This document shows positions 27,110 through 36,455 of a stretch of DNA of 64,000 nucleotides, piece after piece. The position numbers were made by a program, and so were the translations under genes. Origin of the DNA: Falsibacillus pallidus (GTDB lineage Bacteria > Bacillota > Bacilli > Bacillales > DSM-25281); assembly GCF_003350505.1 (NCBI RefSeq), contig NZ_QQAY01000009.1:1-64000 (forward strand), given 5' to 3'. A model generated the notes under the pieces. The model had not been told where the DNA came from and searched no databases. It worked only from the letters and a program-made list of their open reading frames with translations. Within the stretch, counting starts at the first letter, position 1. Every line of letters begins with the position of its first letter.

Positions 27110-28585
27110 TTAACATAATCCAATCAAATTATCTGTAGCTTTCGTTGAGTCAGCTACTAGCTGATTCAATCCAATGAATTGGGAAGTCTGGCTGTTCATT
27201 GCTGAAGTCAATTCCTGCAAGATCGCACTGGCTTGATCCATCAGGCTGCTGAATTCATTGATCCTGCTTTCGATGGTTACTGAAGACTGGGCAACTTCCA
27301 TCGCGAAGCCTTTATAATGGTTGAAACCCAATTGTAATTCTTCGAATGTCCCCTTAATGATTGAGAACATCGATTGAGTTTCGATCGCGAGCTCTTTCTG
27401 TATACCTAATCTGTCCACTGCTGTATCTACATCCTTTAAGACTTCCGTTGTTTCATCCCGCACCTTCAATAAATTTGATGAGATGTGATTGGCAGTGATA
27501 TTGGTGATGTCCGCTAATTTACGCACCTCTTCAGCAACTACTGCAAAACCTTTTCCGCTTTCTCCAGCCCTTGCTGCTTCAATTGACGCATTCAGAGCCA
27601 GCAGATTTGTCTGTTTTGCAATATCCTGTATCGTCAATGAATGGACGCTTGCTTCTTCATTCAGTTTTGTAAGGCCATTGATTTTTTGGCTCAGCAGTGC
27701 AACGACTTCAGAAAAATTAACGAGCTCCTTCTGAAGGTTGTCCATGTATGTTGACCCTTTTAAACTGACTGAACCTGCCTCATTTGCCTTATCATTTAAT
27801 TCCACTGCCTGCTGGACCATTTTTTGTACCCTCTGATTGGATAGGGAGAGTTCTTTTGATATTTCATGTATATTATTGTTTTGTGCCTGAACACCGGTGG
27901 CAATCCCCAAAATATCCTGATTCATCGCTTGAGCGGAAGAAACAGCAGAGTCGCTTTCTTCCTTAACTTGCTTAAGCATCCTTAAAAGGACGGAGGTATT
28001 TTCAAAGATCGCTTTTTGGTTTTTTTCTTCTTTTCCTAAAAGATCCAGAGTCTGATTCTGGAGTTCCAATAGGTTGGCTTCCATTTTCTTTGATATGCTT
28101 AATTGAAACAGCAGCAAAATAGAAACAAGTCCAAACAAAAGAAAAATAGTGACATAATTTTTAGATTCATAGGGCAGTTCCGAATGGTGCAGAATAGTAA
28201 AAATGATATTAATCCCAAAACCAAAAAGGATGCTTAAAAGCAGTATGTTTCTTTTCATGTATATGGCTGAAGTAGCTAAAACAAAATAGACGAGGAAGTA
28301 GGCAGTGGGGGAAATACTGTTCTGCATGATTACAAACATCACAGAAGCAACGATTATTGTGGCAATGTACGGGATTCCTTTTGTCCATTTCCCCAAAAAA
28401 TGCAGCAATGCAATGATTCCTACGCCTGCTCCCCCTGCAATGACGATGGACAATATCACAGCCAGGTCCTTTTTCATGGCTAAATCTACAGCCGCTGCAA
28501 GAAGGACAGAAACAAAAGCAGCTTTGACAACTAAAGAGTTCTTGCGGATTAAATCTTCATGTTTTAATGATTCCAACGATTTCAC
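27110..28585 (-). CDS. Six-TM methyl-accepting chemotaxis protein
   Basis: The 491-residue protein has six predicted membrane helices (about 17-37, 42-64, 72-88, 93-110, 113-133, 144-163) with only short loops, then a cytoplasmic coiled-coil signalling domain. The kinase-control hairpin [20 protein letters not shown] with [14 protein letters not shown] is intact, so it should couple to CheA/CheW. There is no large extracellular sensor domain and no obvious HAMP domain, so the stimulus is probably sensed within the membrane. GTG 28585 follows TAGGGAGAG. It interrupts the usual spoIIIAH-accB junction. Confidence 0.9.
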   Translation of the reverse strand: MKSLESLKHEDLIRKNSLVVKAAFVSVLLAAAVDLAMKKDLAVILSIVIAGGAGVGIIALLHFLGKWTKGIPYIATIIVASVMFVIMQNSISPTAYFLVYFVLATSAIYMKRNILLLSILFGFGINIIFTILHHSELPYESKNYVTIFLLFGLVSILLLFQLSISKKMEANLLELQNQTLDLLGKEEKNQKAIFENTSVLLRMLKQVKEESDSAVSSAQAMNQDILGIATGVQAQNNNIHEISKELSLSNQRVQKMVQQAVELNDKANEAGSVSLKGSTYMDNLQKELVNFSEVVALLSQKINGLTKLNEEASVHSLTIQDIAKQTNLLALNASIEAARAGESGKGFAVVAEEVRKLADITNITANHISSNLLKVRDETTEVLKDVDTAVDRLGIQKELAIETQSMFSIIKGTFEELQLGFNHYKGFAMEVAQSSVTIESRINEFSSLMDQASAILQELTSAMNSQTSQFIGLNQLVADSTKATDNLIGLC

Positions 28586-28661
28586 TGTTATTCTCTCCCT
28601 AATACTTTTCTCCTATATATTGAATTGAATTCGCTTTCATTAGACAAATATCCTCTTTTTT

Positions 28662-28692
28662 CGGTAAAATTCAATTGGGCCGATTTTTACCG
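28662..28692. promoter_or_regulatory. Inverted repeat between the chemoreceptor and accB
   Basis: CGGTAAAA (28662-28669) and TTTTACCG (28685-28692) form an 8-bp inverted repeat in the divergent intergenic region, about 25 bp upstream of the accB -35. It may be an operator for either gene. No protein can be assigned. Confidence 0.35.
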
Positions 28693-28716
28693 TTGAGTGG
28701 TCTTACCAATCTTTTA

Positions 28717-28746
28717 TTGAATTTACGGTAGAAATTATCGTATGAT
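28717..28746 (+). promoter_or_regulatory. SigA promoter of accBC
   Basis: TTGAAT (28717-28722) and TATGAT (28741-28746) are separated by 18 bp and lie 40 bp before the accB start. Confidence 0.65.
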
Positions 28747-28747
28747 A

Positions 28748-28764
28748 TTAGTAGCTAGTCATAA
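28748..28764. promoter_or_regulatory. Possible FapR operator at the accB transcription start
   Basis: TTAGTAGCTAGTCATAA agrees with 14 of 17 positions of the Bacillales FapR consensus as I recall it (ttAGtAccTAgTaCTaa). It sits immediately after the -10 box, where a repressor would block transcription. FapR responds to malonyl-CoA, the product of the enzyme encoded downstream, so the assignment makes sense but is inferred. Confidence 0.5.
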
Positions 28765-28786
28765 TTTATGTTAGGAGATGTATGTC

Positions 28787-29293
28787 ATGTTAAAAGTTCA
28801 AGAAATTCGTGAGCTTATTAAATTAGTCGATCAATCCAGCATTAATGAATTTGTTTATGAATATGAAGGTTCAAAAATTGAAATGAAGAAAAAGGTTGAA
28901 GGTGCAGCTGCACCAGTACAAGCTGCAGCAGTTCCAACACCAGCTCCGGCTCCTGCCGCACCAGCTCCGGCAGCGCCTCCAGTACAAGCACAGGCACCAG
29001 CAGCTGAAGCAGTACAGCCTGCCGCAGCAGAGCAGCCAAAAGAAGATCAAAACTTACATAAAATCACTTCACCGATGGTAGGAACTTTCTATGCATCCCC
29101 ATCCCCGGATGCTGATGTTTATGTAAAACCGGGTTCTAAAGTAAGTTCTGATTCTGTCGTCTGCATCGTTGAAGCAATGAAGCTTTTCAATGAAATCGAA
29201 GCAGAAGTAAACGGCGAAATCGTTGAAATCCTTGTAAAAGATGGACAACTAGTAGAATACGGACAGCCATTATTCTTGGTAAAGCCTGAATAA
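28787..29293 (+). CDS. accB: Biotin carboxyl carrier protein of acetyl-CoA carboxylase
   Basis: The 168-residue protein has an N-terminal segment, an Ala/Pro-rich linker (about 40-80) and a C-terminal biotinyl domain with EAMKLFNE (biotin Lys132). It carries CO2 between AccC and the AccAD carboxyltransferase for malonyl-CoA synthesis. ATG 28787 lies 9 nt after TAGGAG. ATG 28778 is too close to that site. Confidence 0.96.
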   Translation: MLKVQEIRELIKLVDQSSINEFVYEYEGSKIEMKKKVEGAAAPVQAAAVPTPAPAPAAPAPAAPPVQAQAPAAEAVQPAAAEQPKEDQNLHKITSPMVGTFYASPSPDADVYVKPGSKVSSDSVVCIVEAMKLFNEIEAEVNGEIVEILVKDGQLVEYGQPLFLVKPE

Positions 29294-29305
29294 GGAGCGA
29301 TATTC

Positions 29306-30658
29306 ATGATTAAAAAGGTATTGATTGCAAATAGAGGAGAAATAGCGGTCCGCGTCATCAGGGCCTGCCGTGAAATGGGCATTGAATCAGTCGCAGTATA
29401 TTCCGAAGCTGATAAAGAAGCCCTTCATGTACAAATTGCTGATGAAGCCTATTGCATAGGTCCAAAAGCATCCAAAGATAGTTATTTAAACTTTACAAAT
29501 ATCATCAGTGTAGCTAAATTGACTGGCTGTGACGCCATTCATCCCGGCTACGGATTCCTTTCTGAGAACTCAGATTTTGCGGAGCTTTGCAGAGACTGCA
29601 ATATCATTTTCATCGGTCCGAGCCCGGAAGCCATTTCAAAAATGGGAACAAAAGATGTTGCGAGGGAAACGATGCGAGAAGCAGGCGTTCCAATCGTACC
29701 AGGCTCAAGAGGAATCGTTAAAGATATTGATGATGCATTAGCCCTTGCCAATGATATGGGCTATCCTGTTATCATCAAGGCGACTGCTGGAGGCGGAGGG
29801 AAAGGCATCCGCGTTGCAAAAACAGAGCAGGAGCTCATTAAAGGGATCAATATCACTCAGCAAGAAGCCATGACTGCTTTTGGCAATCCTGGGGTATATA
29901 TTGAAAAGTACATTGAAGATTTCCGTCATGTTGAAATTCAAGTGCTTGCTGACAACCATGGAAATGTTATCCACTTGGGAGAAAGGGACTGCTCTATTCA
30001 GAGAAGGCTACAAAAGCTTCTTGAAGAGACTCCTTCACCTGCATTGGATGGGGAAACAAGGGCAGCAATGGGGGAAGCAGCTGTAAAGGCGGCGCAGGCA
30101 GTCGATTATTCAGGTGCTGGTACAGTGGAATTCATCTTCGACCATGTTAACCGTAAATTTTATTTCATGGAGATGAATACCCGCATCCAAGTAGAGCATC
30201 CAGTAACGGAAATGGTTACAGGGGTTGATTTGATCAAAGAACAAATCAAAGTCGCATCAGGAGAAAAACTTTCTTTGAAACAGGATGAAGTGACGTTCAA
30301 CGGGTGGGCAATAGAATGCAGGATCAATGCAGAAAATCCGGAAAAGAACTTTATGCCTTCAGCGGGTAAAATTGAAATGTACCTGCCTCCCGGCGGACTT
30401 GGTGTACGAGTGGATTCAGCGGCATATCCAGGCTATTCAATTCCACCTTACTACGATTCAATGATTGCGAAAGTCATTTCTTATGGGGCAACGAGGGAAG
30501 AAGCCATCCAAAGAATGAAGCGTGCATTGAGTGAGTTTGTTGTCGAAGGCGTCCATACAACGATTCCGTTTCACATTAAACTACTGGAACATGAAACATT
30601 CGTTGGCGGGGATTTCAACACGAAATTCCTTGAAAAATATGATGTTATGAATTCATAA
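29306..30658 (+). CDS. accC: Acetyl-CoA carboxylase, biotin carboxylase subunit
   Basis: AccC carboxylates the biotin on AccB using ATP and bicarbonate. The 450-residue ATP-grasp enzyme shows [24 protein letters not shown], the glycine-rich [29 protein letters not shown] and [16 protein letters not shown]. It starts 12 nt after accB and is followed after 19 nt by yqhY. Confidence 0.97.
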   Translation: MIKKVLIANRGEIAVRVIRACREMGIESVAVYSEADKEALHVQIADEAYCIGPKASKDSYLNFTNIISVAKLTGCDAIHPGYGFLSENSDFAELCRDCNIIFIGPSPEAISKMGTKDVARETMREAGVPIVPGSRGIVKDIDDALALANDMGYPVIIKATAGGGGKGIRVAKTEQELIKGINITQQEAMTAFGNPGVYIEKYIEDFRHVEIQVLADNHGNVIHLGERDCSIQRRLQKLLEETPSPALDGETRAAMGEAAVKAAQAVDYSGAGTVEFIFDHVNRKFYFMEMNTRIQVEHPVTEMVTGVDLIKEQIKVASGEKLSLKQDEVTFNGWAIECRINAENPEKNFMPSAGKIEMYLPPGGLGVRVDSAAYPGYSIPPYYDSMIAKVISYGATREEAIQRMKRALSEFVVEGVHTTIPFHIKLLEHETFVGGDFNTKFLEKYDVMNS

Positions 30659-30677
30659 TTATATGGGGGTGTCATTT

Positions 30678-31094
30678 ATGGCTGAAGACCAAAACTATAA
30701 TGTTCTTGAAATGGATCAGGGCAACGACGGCCTTGGCAAGGTGGAAATTGCACCAGAAGTCATTGAAGTCATTGCAGGAATCGCAGCTTCCGAAGTTGAA
30801 GGTGTTGCCCAAATGAGAGGAAACTTCGCGACTGGTGTAGTCGAAAGACTCGGAAAGAAGAACCACGGAAAAGGCGTCAAGGTAGAGCTGACAGAAGAAG
30901 GCATTAAAGTCGATGTATACTGCCTGATGAACTTTGGAGTTTCCATCCCTTCAGTGGCACAGAAAATCCAGGATAATATCCGCCAAGCCTTATTGAATAT
31001 GACTGCACTTGATGCAGATGAAGTAAATGTCCATGTAGTGGGCATCCAATTCGAAAACCAAAAGATTGAAGCGGATTATGAAACCGAAGAATAA
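30678..31094 (+). CDS. yqhY: Asp23/Gls24 family envelope stress response protein YqhY
   Basis: The 138-residue protein has the DUF322/Asp23 fold, with IAPEVIEVIAGIAASEVEGV and VDVYCLMNFGVSIPSVAQKIQ. The family gene is commonly next to accBC and is proposed to tune acetyl-CoA carboxylase activity. The mechanism is unproven here. ATG 30678 follows ATGGGGGTG. No terminator was found after it, only two direct copies of GGGGCTCC at about 31106-31127. Confidence 0.9.
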   Translation: MAEDQNYNVLEMDQGNDGLGKVEIAPEVIEVIAGIAASEVEGVAQMRGNFATGVVERLGKKNHGKGVKVELTEEGIKVDVYCLMNFGVSIPSVAQKIQDNIRQALLNMTALDADEVNVHVVGIQFENQKIEADYETEE

Positions 31095-31144
31095 TGATTG
31101 ATATGGGGGGCTCCTTAAAGGGGCTCCTCTTTTCATTTGAAAAC

Positions 31145-31261
31145 TGTCCAGCTGCAGCGCCCAGCCCCTCGAGTCTTAAGCCGTACCTCTACGGAAATCA
31201 GGATTTCCTTCGAGTTCCGTCTTATGCTGGTCGGGGCTAAACTGGGCGCTTCCGCTTTTCT
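31145..31261 (+). repeat. Full-length dispersed hairpin repeat (copy R1)
   Basis: About 117 bp starting TGTCCAGCTGCAGCGCCCAG and ending CTGGGCGCTTCCGCTTTTCT. The ends are complementary (AGCGCCCAG with CTGGGCGCT), so the element folds on itself. Truncated relatives occur at 99-123 and 31861-31908. It is non-coding and sits between yqhY and nusB. It is probably a small non-autonomous element typical of Bacillaceae intergenic regions. Confidence 0.75.
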
Positions 31262-31382
31262 TATAAGTATTAAGAATTATTCCTCTATTACAATACTCGT
31301 GCTTTCATTCCTTCATTTATGCTATTATCTTCTTATGACGAATTGAAAGATTGAAATTGATTTTAAAAGGAGCAATAAATAA

Positions 31383-31775
31383 ATGAAAAGACGTACTGCC
31401 CGTGAAAAAGCGCTTCAAGCCCTTTTCCAAATGGACATGAATGATATCTCTGCCTCAGATGCAATTGAACATGTGCTTGAAGGCAAGTCGAACGATGAAT
31501 ACCTGCAGCAGCTTGTAAGCGGAACTATGGAACATAAAAATGAAATTGATGATAGAATTCAGTCTAACCTGCAAAAATGGAAGCTTGAACGCCTGGCAAA
31601 AGTAGACCGAAATATCATGAGAGTTTGTGTTTATGAAATGTGTTTCGTTGAGGATATGCCGCCTAATGTTGCCATCAATGAAGCGATAGAAATCGCCAAA
31701 GTGTTCGGGGATGATCAATCAAGCAAATTTATCAATGGAGTCCTTTCAAAAGTAAAAGATTCCTTGAATAAGTAA
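31383..31775 (+). CDS. nusB: Transcription antitermination protein NusB
   Basis: NusB joins NusE (S10) at boxA to protect rRNA transcripts from termination. The 130-residue protein has the all-helical fold with MKRRTAREKALQALFQMDMN, NLQKWKLERLAKVDRNIMR and PPNVAINEAIEIAKVFGDDQSSKFINGVL. AAAAGGAGC precedes the ATG. folD, its usual downstream partner, is absent. Confidence 0.96.
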   Translation: MKRRTAREKALQALFQMDMNDISASDAIEHVLEGKSNDEYLQQLVSGTMEHKNEIDDRIQSNLQKWKLERLAKVDRNIMRVCVYEMCFVEDMPPNVAINEAIEIAKVFGDDQSSKFINGVLSKVKDSLNK

Positions 31776-31826
31776 CAGAATGCCCTGCTGTCTAACAGCA
31801 TTGAAAAAATTCACTAAAACTATTTT

Positions 31827-31861
31827 AAAAGCTGCCTTTATCGTTTCCGGCAGCTTTTCTT
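31827..31861 (+). terminator. Terminator after nusB
   Basis: AAAAGCTGCC pairs with GGCAGCTTTT across a 12-nt loop and is followed by CTTGT. The T-tract is short. Confidence 0.7.
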
Positions 31862-31908
31862 GTCCAGCTCCAGCGCCCAGCCCCGATCAGGGCGCTTGCG
31901 CATTTCTT
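31861..31908 (+). repeat. Short dispersed hairpin repeat (copy R2)
   Basis: The sequence begins TGTCCAGCTCCAGCGCCCAG like R1 and jumps to GATCAGGGCGCTTGCGC, lacking the middle about 70 bp. AGCGCCC and GGGCGCT still pair. It occupies the nusB-xseA gap where folD is usually located. Confidence 0.7.
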
Positions 31909-31935
31909 TAAATTTGTTGTAAAGAGGTGGGAGTA

Positions 31936-33294
31936 ATGTCAGAAAACCGCTATCTTTCTGTAAAAGCGCTAACAAAATACATAAAGAAAAAGTTTGAAAT
32001 GGACCCTTATCTGAAAGATGTATTTGTAAAAGGGGAAATTTCGAATTTCAAAAGACATTCCAGCGGACATATGTATTTTACATTGAAAGATGATAAAGCC
32101 CGTATTATGTCCGTTATGTTTTCATCTTCAGCGGCCTCGATAAAATTCCAGCCTGAAAATGGAATGAATGTATTGGTTCGTGGTGACATTTCAGTCTTTG
32201 AATCAAGCGGACAGTACCAGATTTATGTAAAATCCATGGAGCCCGACGGTATTGGTGCTCTTTATTTAGCCTACGAACAGTTAAAGGAGAAGCTTGAAAA
32301 AGAAGGACTATTTCTACAGTCCCGAAAAAGACAAATCCCTTCCTATCCCCGTACAATCGGAGTCATCACTTCGCCAACCGGTGCGGCTGTAAGAGACATT
32401 ATCACGACTGTCAGAAGAAGGTATCCGATTGGTAAAACACTCATTATCCCTGCACTGGTGCAAGGGGAAAAAGCAGCTGCCTCAATTGTGGATGCCATTG
32501 CAAAAGCGAATGAAATAGGAGGAATCGATGTCCTGATCGTTGGACGTGGAGGGGGATCGATTGAAGAGTTGTGGTCCTTTAATGAAGAAGTGGTTGCACG
32601 TGCAATCTATCATTCCTCCATTCCCGTAATTTCTGCAGTAGGCCATGAAACGGATTTTACCATAGCGGATTTTGTGGCAGATTTAAGGGCTCCGACTCCA
32701 ACCGGGGCAGCCGAATTGGCAGTGCCGCACATAGAAGAGATTCTTGATAGAGTGATGAATCAGCAGATGAGGCTGATTAGAAGTATGAGAACGAGGGTTG
32801 AGTCTCATAGAAAAGCTCTTCAAAGACTTCAACAAAGCTATGTTTTTAGAAATCCAATTAAGCTATATGAGCAAAAAATGGTCCAATTGGACAGGCTGAC
32901 AGAAAGGCTCCAAAGAGAAAAATCCATTTACTTCCAAGCTTTTGAGGATAAAGTGAATCACTTAACGATGAGGATGGAACGGAATCATCCGCAAAGGAAA
33001 TTGGAGCAATCAGTAGAAAGACATAAAGGGCTGGATAAATGGCTGCAGCGGAATATGGCCGGGATTTTGGAGAAAAAAAACCAAACATTCGCCAAAAGCC
33101 TTACTGCGCTTGAAGCACTTAATCCATTGAAAATAATGGATAGGGGCTATAGTGTCGCTTATACTGAAGATAGGCAAGTTGTGAAGTCGATCGGACAGCT
33201 TAAAGCAGGCCAAAACCTTAAGGTCCATTTAAAAGATGGACAGCTGCAATGCACTGTGGATGAAATAAAGGAGGACTCTTACAATGAACGATGA
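31936..33294 (+). CDS. xseA: Exodeoxyribonuclease VII large subunit
   Basis: XseA is the catalytic subunit of ExoVII, which degrades single-stranded DNA. The 452-residue protein has an N-terminal OB-fold (VFVKGEISNFKRHSSGHMYF), the catalytic core with GVITSPTGAAVRDI and GRGGGSIEELWSFNEE, and a long coiled coil. ATG 31936 follows AGAGGTGGGAG. It overlaps xseB by 11 nt. Confidence 0.96.
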   Translation: MSENRYLSVKALTKYIKKKFEMDPYLKDVFVKGEISNFKRHSSGHMYFTLKDDKARIMSVMFSSSAASIKFQPENGMNVLVRGDISVFESSGQYQIYVKSMEPDGIGALYLAYEQLKEKLEKEGLFLQSRKRQIPSYPRTIGVITSPTGAAVRDIITTVRRRYPIGKTLIIPALVQGEKAAASIVDAIAKANEIGGIDVLIVGRGGGSIEELWSFNEEVVARAIYHSSIPVISAVGHETDFTIADFVADLRAPTPTGAAELAVPHIEEILDRVMNQQMRLIRSMRTRVESHRKALQRLQQSYVFRNPIKLYEQKMVQLDRLTERLQREKSIYFQAFEDKVNHLTMRMERNHPQRKLEQSVERHKGLDKWLQRNMAGILEKKNQTFAKSLTALEALNPLKIMDRGYSVAYTEDRQVVKSIGQLKAGQNLKVHLKDGQLQCTVDEIKEDSYNER

Positions 33295-33511
33295 TAAATT
33301 GACCTTTGAACAGGCGATGGAGCAGCTCGAAGCCATCGTACAAAAGCTTGAGGATGGGGAAGTTGAACTCGAAGAAGCAATTACTATCTATCAAAAAGGG
33401 ATGGAACTCTCTAAACTTTGCCACGATAAATTAAAAAGTGTGGAAAATCAATTGACCAAAGTCTTGACTGAAGATGGCGAAAAAGATTTTTCGCTCCAAG
33501 AGGAGGATTAA
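33284..33511 (+). CDS. xseB: Exodeoxyribonuclease VII small subunit
   Basis: The 75-residue helical protein (TFEQAMEQLEAIVQKLEDGE) binds the coiled coil of XseA in several copies. AAAGGAGGA precedes ATG 33284, and the overlap with xseA suggests coupled translation. Confidence 0.95.
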   Translation: MNDDKLTFEQAMEQLEAIVQKLEDGEVELEEAITIYQKGMELSKLCHDKLKSVENQLTKVLTEDGEKDFSLQEED

Positions 33512-33514
33512 ATC

Positions 33515-34399
33515 TTGTCACCTGTCTTGAATGAATTTATGAAAAAATGCATCAAAGTGATTGAAGTGGAATTAGAAAATGCAGTCCAAAAATTAAATAC
33601 ACCAGAACGCCTGAAGGAGGCAATGCTTTATTCCCTTCAAGCTGGAGGTAAAAGGCTGCGCCCTGTATTATTAATGGCTACTTTAAAAGCATTCAATAAA
33701 GAAAAGAAAATGGGCCTGTCTGCTGCGTGTGCCCTTGAAATGATCCATACATATTCCCTGATTCATGATGATCTTCCAAGTATGGACGACGACGATCTCA
33801 GGAGAGGGAAACCTACCAATCACAAAGTTTTTGGCGAAGCATTTGCCATTCTTGCAGGGGACGGCCTGCTGACTTACAGTTTTCAGCTGATTGCAGAAGA
33901 CGAAAGCATATCACCTCAAACACGTATGAAACTGATCTCCCTGCTTGCAAAATGTGCAGGTCCTGAAGGGATGGTCGGCGGCCAAGCAGCGGATATTGAA
34001 GGAGAAAATAAATCCCTTGGCCTCGAGCAATTGGAGTATATCCATCTTCACAAAACAGGGAAACTCCTTGTATTCAGTGTTCTTGCAGGTGCAATCATCG
34101 CTGGAGCCAATGAAGAGGAACTGCAGCAATACGAAAGATTTGCTGTGAATCTAGGCCTTGCTTTTCAGATACAAGATGACATCTTAGATATTGAAGGAGA
34201 TGAATCAAAGATCGGAAAGCCTGTAGGCAGTGATGCCGACAATCAAAAAAGCACTTATCCTTCCATTCTCTCATTGGATGGGGCAAAAGCAAAACTTGCT
34301 GAACATGTATCCTTGGCAAAGGATGCCTTGAAAGCCGCAGGGCACAATGCGGAATTCTTAATTGGCATCACCGATCTTGTTGCAGAGAGGGATCATTGA
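33515..34399 (+). CDS. ispA: Polyprenyl (farnesyl) diphosphate synthase
   Basis: IspA condenses IPP with DMAPP and GPP to farnesyl diphosphate for undecaprenyl phosphate, heme O and quinone synthesis. The 294-residue product has the first Asp-rich motif DDLPSMDDDD and the second DDILDIEGD, with GGKRLRP near residue 45. The start is TTG 33515 with AGGAGG upstream. It leads into dxs, the first enzyme of IPP synthesis. Confidence 0.94.
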   Translation: MSPVLNEFMKKCIKVIEVELENAVQKLNTPERLKEAMLYSLQAGGKRLRPVLLMATLKAFNKEKKMGLSAACALEMIHTYSLIHDDLPSMDDDDLRRGKPTNHKVFGEAFAILAGDGLLTYSFQLIAEDESISPQTRMKLISLLAKCAGPEGMVGGQAADIEGENKSLGLEQLEYIHLHKTGKLLVFSVLAGAIIAGANEEELQQYERFAVNLGLAFQIQDDILDIEGDESKIGKPVGSDADNQKSTYPSILSLDGAKAKLAEHVSLAKDALKAAGHNAEFLIGITDLVAERDH

Positions 34400-34410
34400 T
34401 ATACAACAGT

Positions 34411-34440
34411 TTGAGTGTATGATTATAGATATGGTATAAT
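34411..34440 (+). promoter_or_regulatory. SigA promoter of dxs
   Basis: TTGAGT (34411-34416) and TATAAT (34435-34440) are 18 bp apart, and TGG before the -10 makes an extended -10 element. It lies between ispA and dxs, so dxs can be transcribed separately. Confidence 0.75.
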
Positions 34441-34498
34441 ACGGTCATTGATATAATGGCGCATTTTAAATTTTTTAACTCAATAACAATGAAAAAGG

Positions 34499-34527
34499 TG
34501 CCGTTATCACATTGTGTGTTAGCGGCA
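34499..34527 (+). promoter_or_regulatory. Hairpin in the dxs 5' leader
   Basis: TGCCGTTA/TAGCGGCA continues into CACA/TGTG after one mismatch, giving about 12 pairs around a 3-nt loop. No T-run follows, so it is not a terminator. It may affect mRNA stability or translation. Confidence 0.45.
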
Positions 34528-34560
34528 TAAATATTAATTGATGAAAGTGAGTGATCCGTG

Positions 34561-36453
34561 ATGGATCTATTATCGATAAAAGACCCCAGTTTTCTCAAAA
34601 AAATGAACAAAGAGGAACTAGAGCAGCTCAGTGGAGAAATAAGACAGTTCCTGATCGAGAAGCTTTCTAAGACTGGCGGTCATATCGGACCTAATCTTGG
34701 GGTGGTTGAACTGACGCTTGCACTTCATAAGTGCTTCGACAGCCCGCAGGATAAACTGATCTGGGATGTAGGACATCAGTCTTATGTGCATAAGATTTTA
34801 ACTGGACGTGCGGGGGAATTCGATACACTTCGCCAATATAAGGGGTTATGCGGATTTCCAAAGAGAATCGAAAGCGAACATGATGTATGGGAAACCGGAC
34901 ACAGCTCAACATCGCTTTCTGCAGCAATGGGGATGGCCATTGCAAGGGACTTGAAAAAAGAGAAATCATTCATTCTCCCAATCATAGGAGATGGTGCCCT
35001 TACAGGCGGGATGGCTTTGGAGGCGCTTAACCATATCGGTGATGAAAACAAGGACATGATCGTTGTTCTTAACGACAATGAAATGTCCATAGCCCCAAAT
35101 GTTGGTGCCCTTCACAAAGTTTTGGGCAAACTGCGGACTGCAGGAAAATACAGATGGGCAAAAGACGAACTTGAATATTTATTAAAGAAGATACCGGCTG
35201 TAGGAGGTAAGCTTGCCTCGACTGCTGAAAGAATTAAAGACAGCATGAAATACTTCCTTGTATCCGGCATGTTTTTTGAGGATCTTGGATTCACCTATCT
35301 GGGTCCAGTCGATGGTCATGACTTTGAGGATCTATTCGAAAACATTCAATACGCGAAAAAGACAAAGGGGCCGGTCCTTCTCCATGTGATTACAAAAAAA
35401 GGAAAAGGATTCCACCCTGCAGAGTCTGACATAATCGGGACTTGGCATGGAACCGGACCATATAAAATTGAAACTGGTGATCTAATCAAACCGGTCAGTG
35501 CACCACCTGCATGGAGCAAGCTTGTAAGTGAAACGGTCAGGAAGCTCGCAAGGGAGGATGAACGGATTGTTGCCGTCACCCCAGCGATGCCTGTTGGTTC
35601 AAAGCTTGAAGGGTTTGCAAGTGAATTCCCTGATCGAATGTTTGATGTCGGAATTGCCGAGCAGCATGCTGCGACAGTTTCAGCAGGATTAGCCATTCAA
35701 GGGATGAAGCCATTTTTAGCCATTTATTCTACCTTCCTTCAGAGGGCATATGATCAGGTCGTGCACGACATTTGCCGTCAGAATCTAAATGTATTCATTG
35801 GAATCGACAGGGCAGGACTTGTTGGCGCAGATGGTGAAACGCATCAAGGCGTCTTTGATATCGCATTTTTAAGACACTTGCCAAACATGGTCTTGATGAT
35901 GCCAAAAGACGAAAATGAAGGACAGCATATGGTCAAGACAGCTATTGATTATGATGCAGGTCCGATTGCGATGAGATTCCCTAGAGGCAATGGCTACGGG
36001 ATTCCAATGGACGAAGAGCTTAAAACGCTTCCGATCGGTTCCTGGGAAGTATTAAGGGACGGAGAAGATGCAGCCATCCTAACATTTGGAACGACAATTC
36101 CAATGGCAATGGAAGCGGCAGACGAACTTTCTCAAATGGGCATTTCAGTCAAAGTAGTAAATGCGAGATTCATTAAGCCGATGGATGAAAAGATGCTTAC
36201 CGATATCATGTCGGCGGATATGCCAATCCTGACTATTGAAGAAGCGGTGCTCCAAGGCGGGTTCGGAAGTGCTGTATTGGAATTTGCCCATAATCATGGC
36301 TTCCATCGTACTGTCATCGATCGAATGGGGATTCCAGATTATTTTGTTGAACATGGAAGTGTCGATAAATTACTCGAAGAAATCGGGCTTACTAAAGAAC
36401 AGGCAGTATCCAAGATACAGGCATTAACACCAAAAAAACAAAAAAGGGCTTGA
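34561..36453 (+). CDS. dxs: 1-deoxy-D-xylulose-5-phosphate synthase
   Basis: Dxs makes DXP from pyruvate and glyceraldehyde 3-phosphate, the first step of the MEP isoprenoid pathway, using thiamine diphosphate. The 630-residue product has [14 protein letters not shown], the ThDP motif [19 protein letters not shown] with [10 protein letters not shown], and [17 protein letters not shown] with catalytic Glu. Start ATG 34561 is preceded by GAAAGTGAGTG. The adjacent GTG 34558 is possible. Confidence 0.96.
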   Translation: MDLLSIKDPSFLKKMNKEELEQLSGEIRQFLIEKLSKTGGHIGPNLGVVELTLALHKCFDSPQDKLIWDVGHQSYVHKILTGRAGEFDTLRQYKGLCGFPKRIESEHDVWETGHSSTSLSAAMGMAIARDLKKEKSFILPIIGDGALTGGMALEALNHIGDENKDMIVVLNDNEMSIAPNVGALHKVLGKLRTAGKYRWAKDELEYLLKKIPAVGGKLASTAERIKDSMKYFLVSGMFFEDLGFTYLGPVDGHDFEDLFENIQYAKKTKGPVLLHVITKKGKGFHPAESDIIGTWHGTGPYKIETGDLIKPVSAPPAWSKLVSETVRKLAREDERIVAVTPAMPVGSKLEGFASEFPDRMFDVGIAEQHAATVSAGLAIQGMKPFLAIYSTFLQRAYDQVVHDICRQNLNVFIGIDRAGLVGADGETHQGVFDIAFLRHLPNMVLMMPKDENEGQHMVKTAIDYDAGPIAMRFPRGNGYGIPMDEELKTLPIGSWEVLRDGEDAAILTFGTTIPMAMEAADELSQMGISVKVVNARFIKPMDEKMLTDIMSADMPILTIEEAVLQGGFGSAVLEFAHNHGFHRTVIDRMGIPDYFVEHGSVDKLLEEIGLTKEQAVSKIQALTPKKQKRA

Positions 36454-36455
36454 AC

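Noticed and set aside
31100-31130. Terminator after yqhY
   Set aside because: The GGGGCTCC copies are direct repeats, not inverted, so they cannot form a stem.
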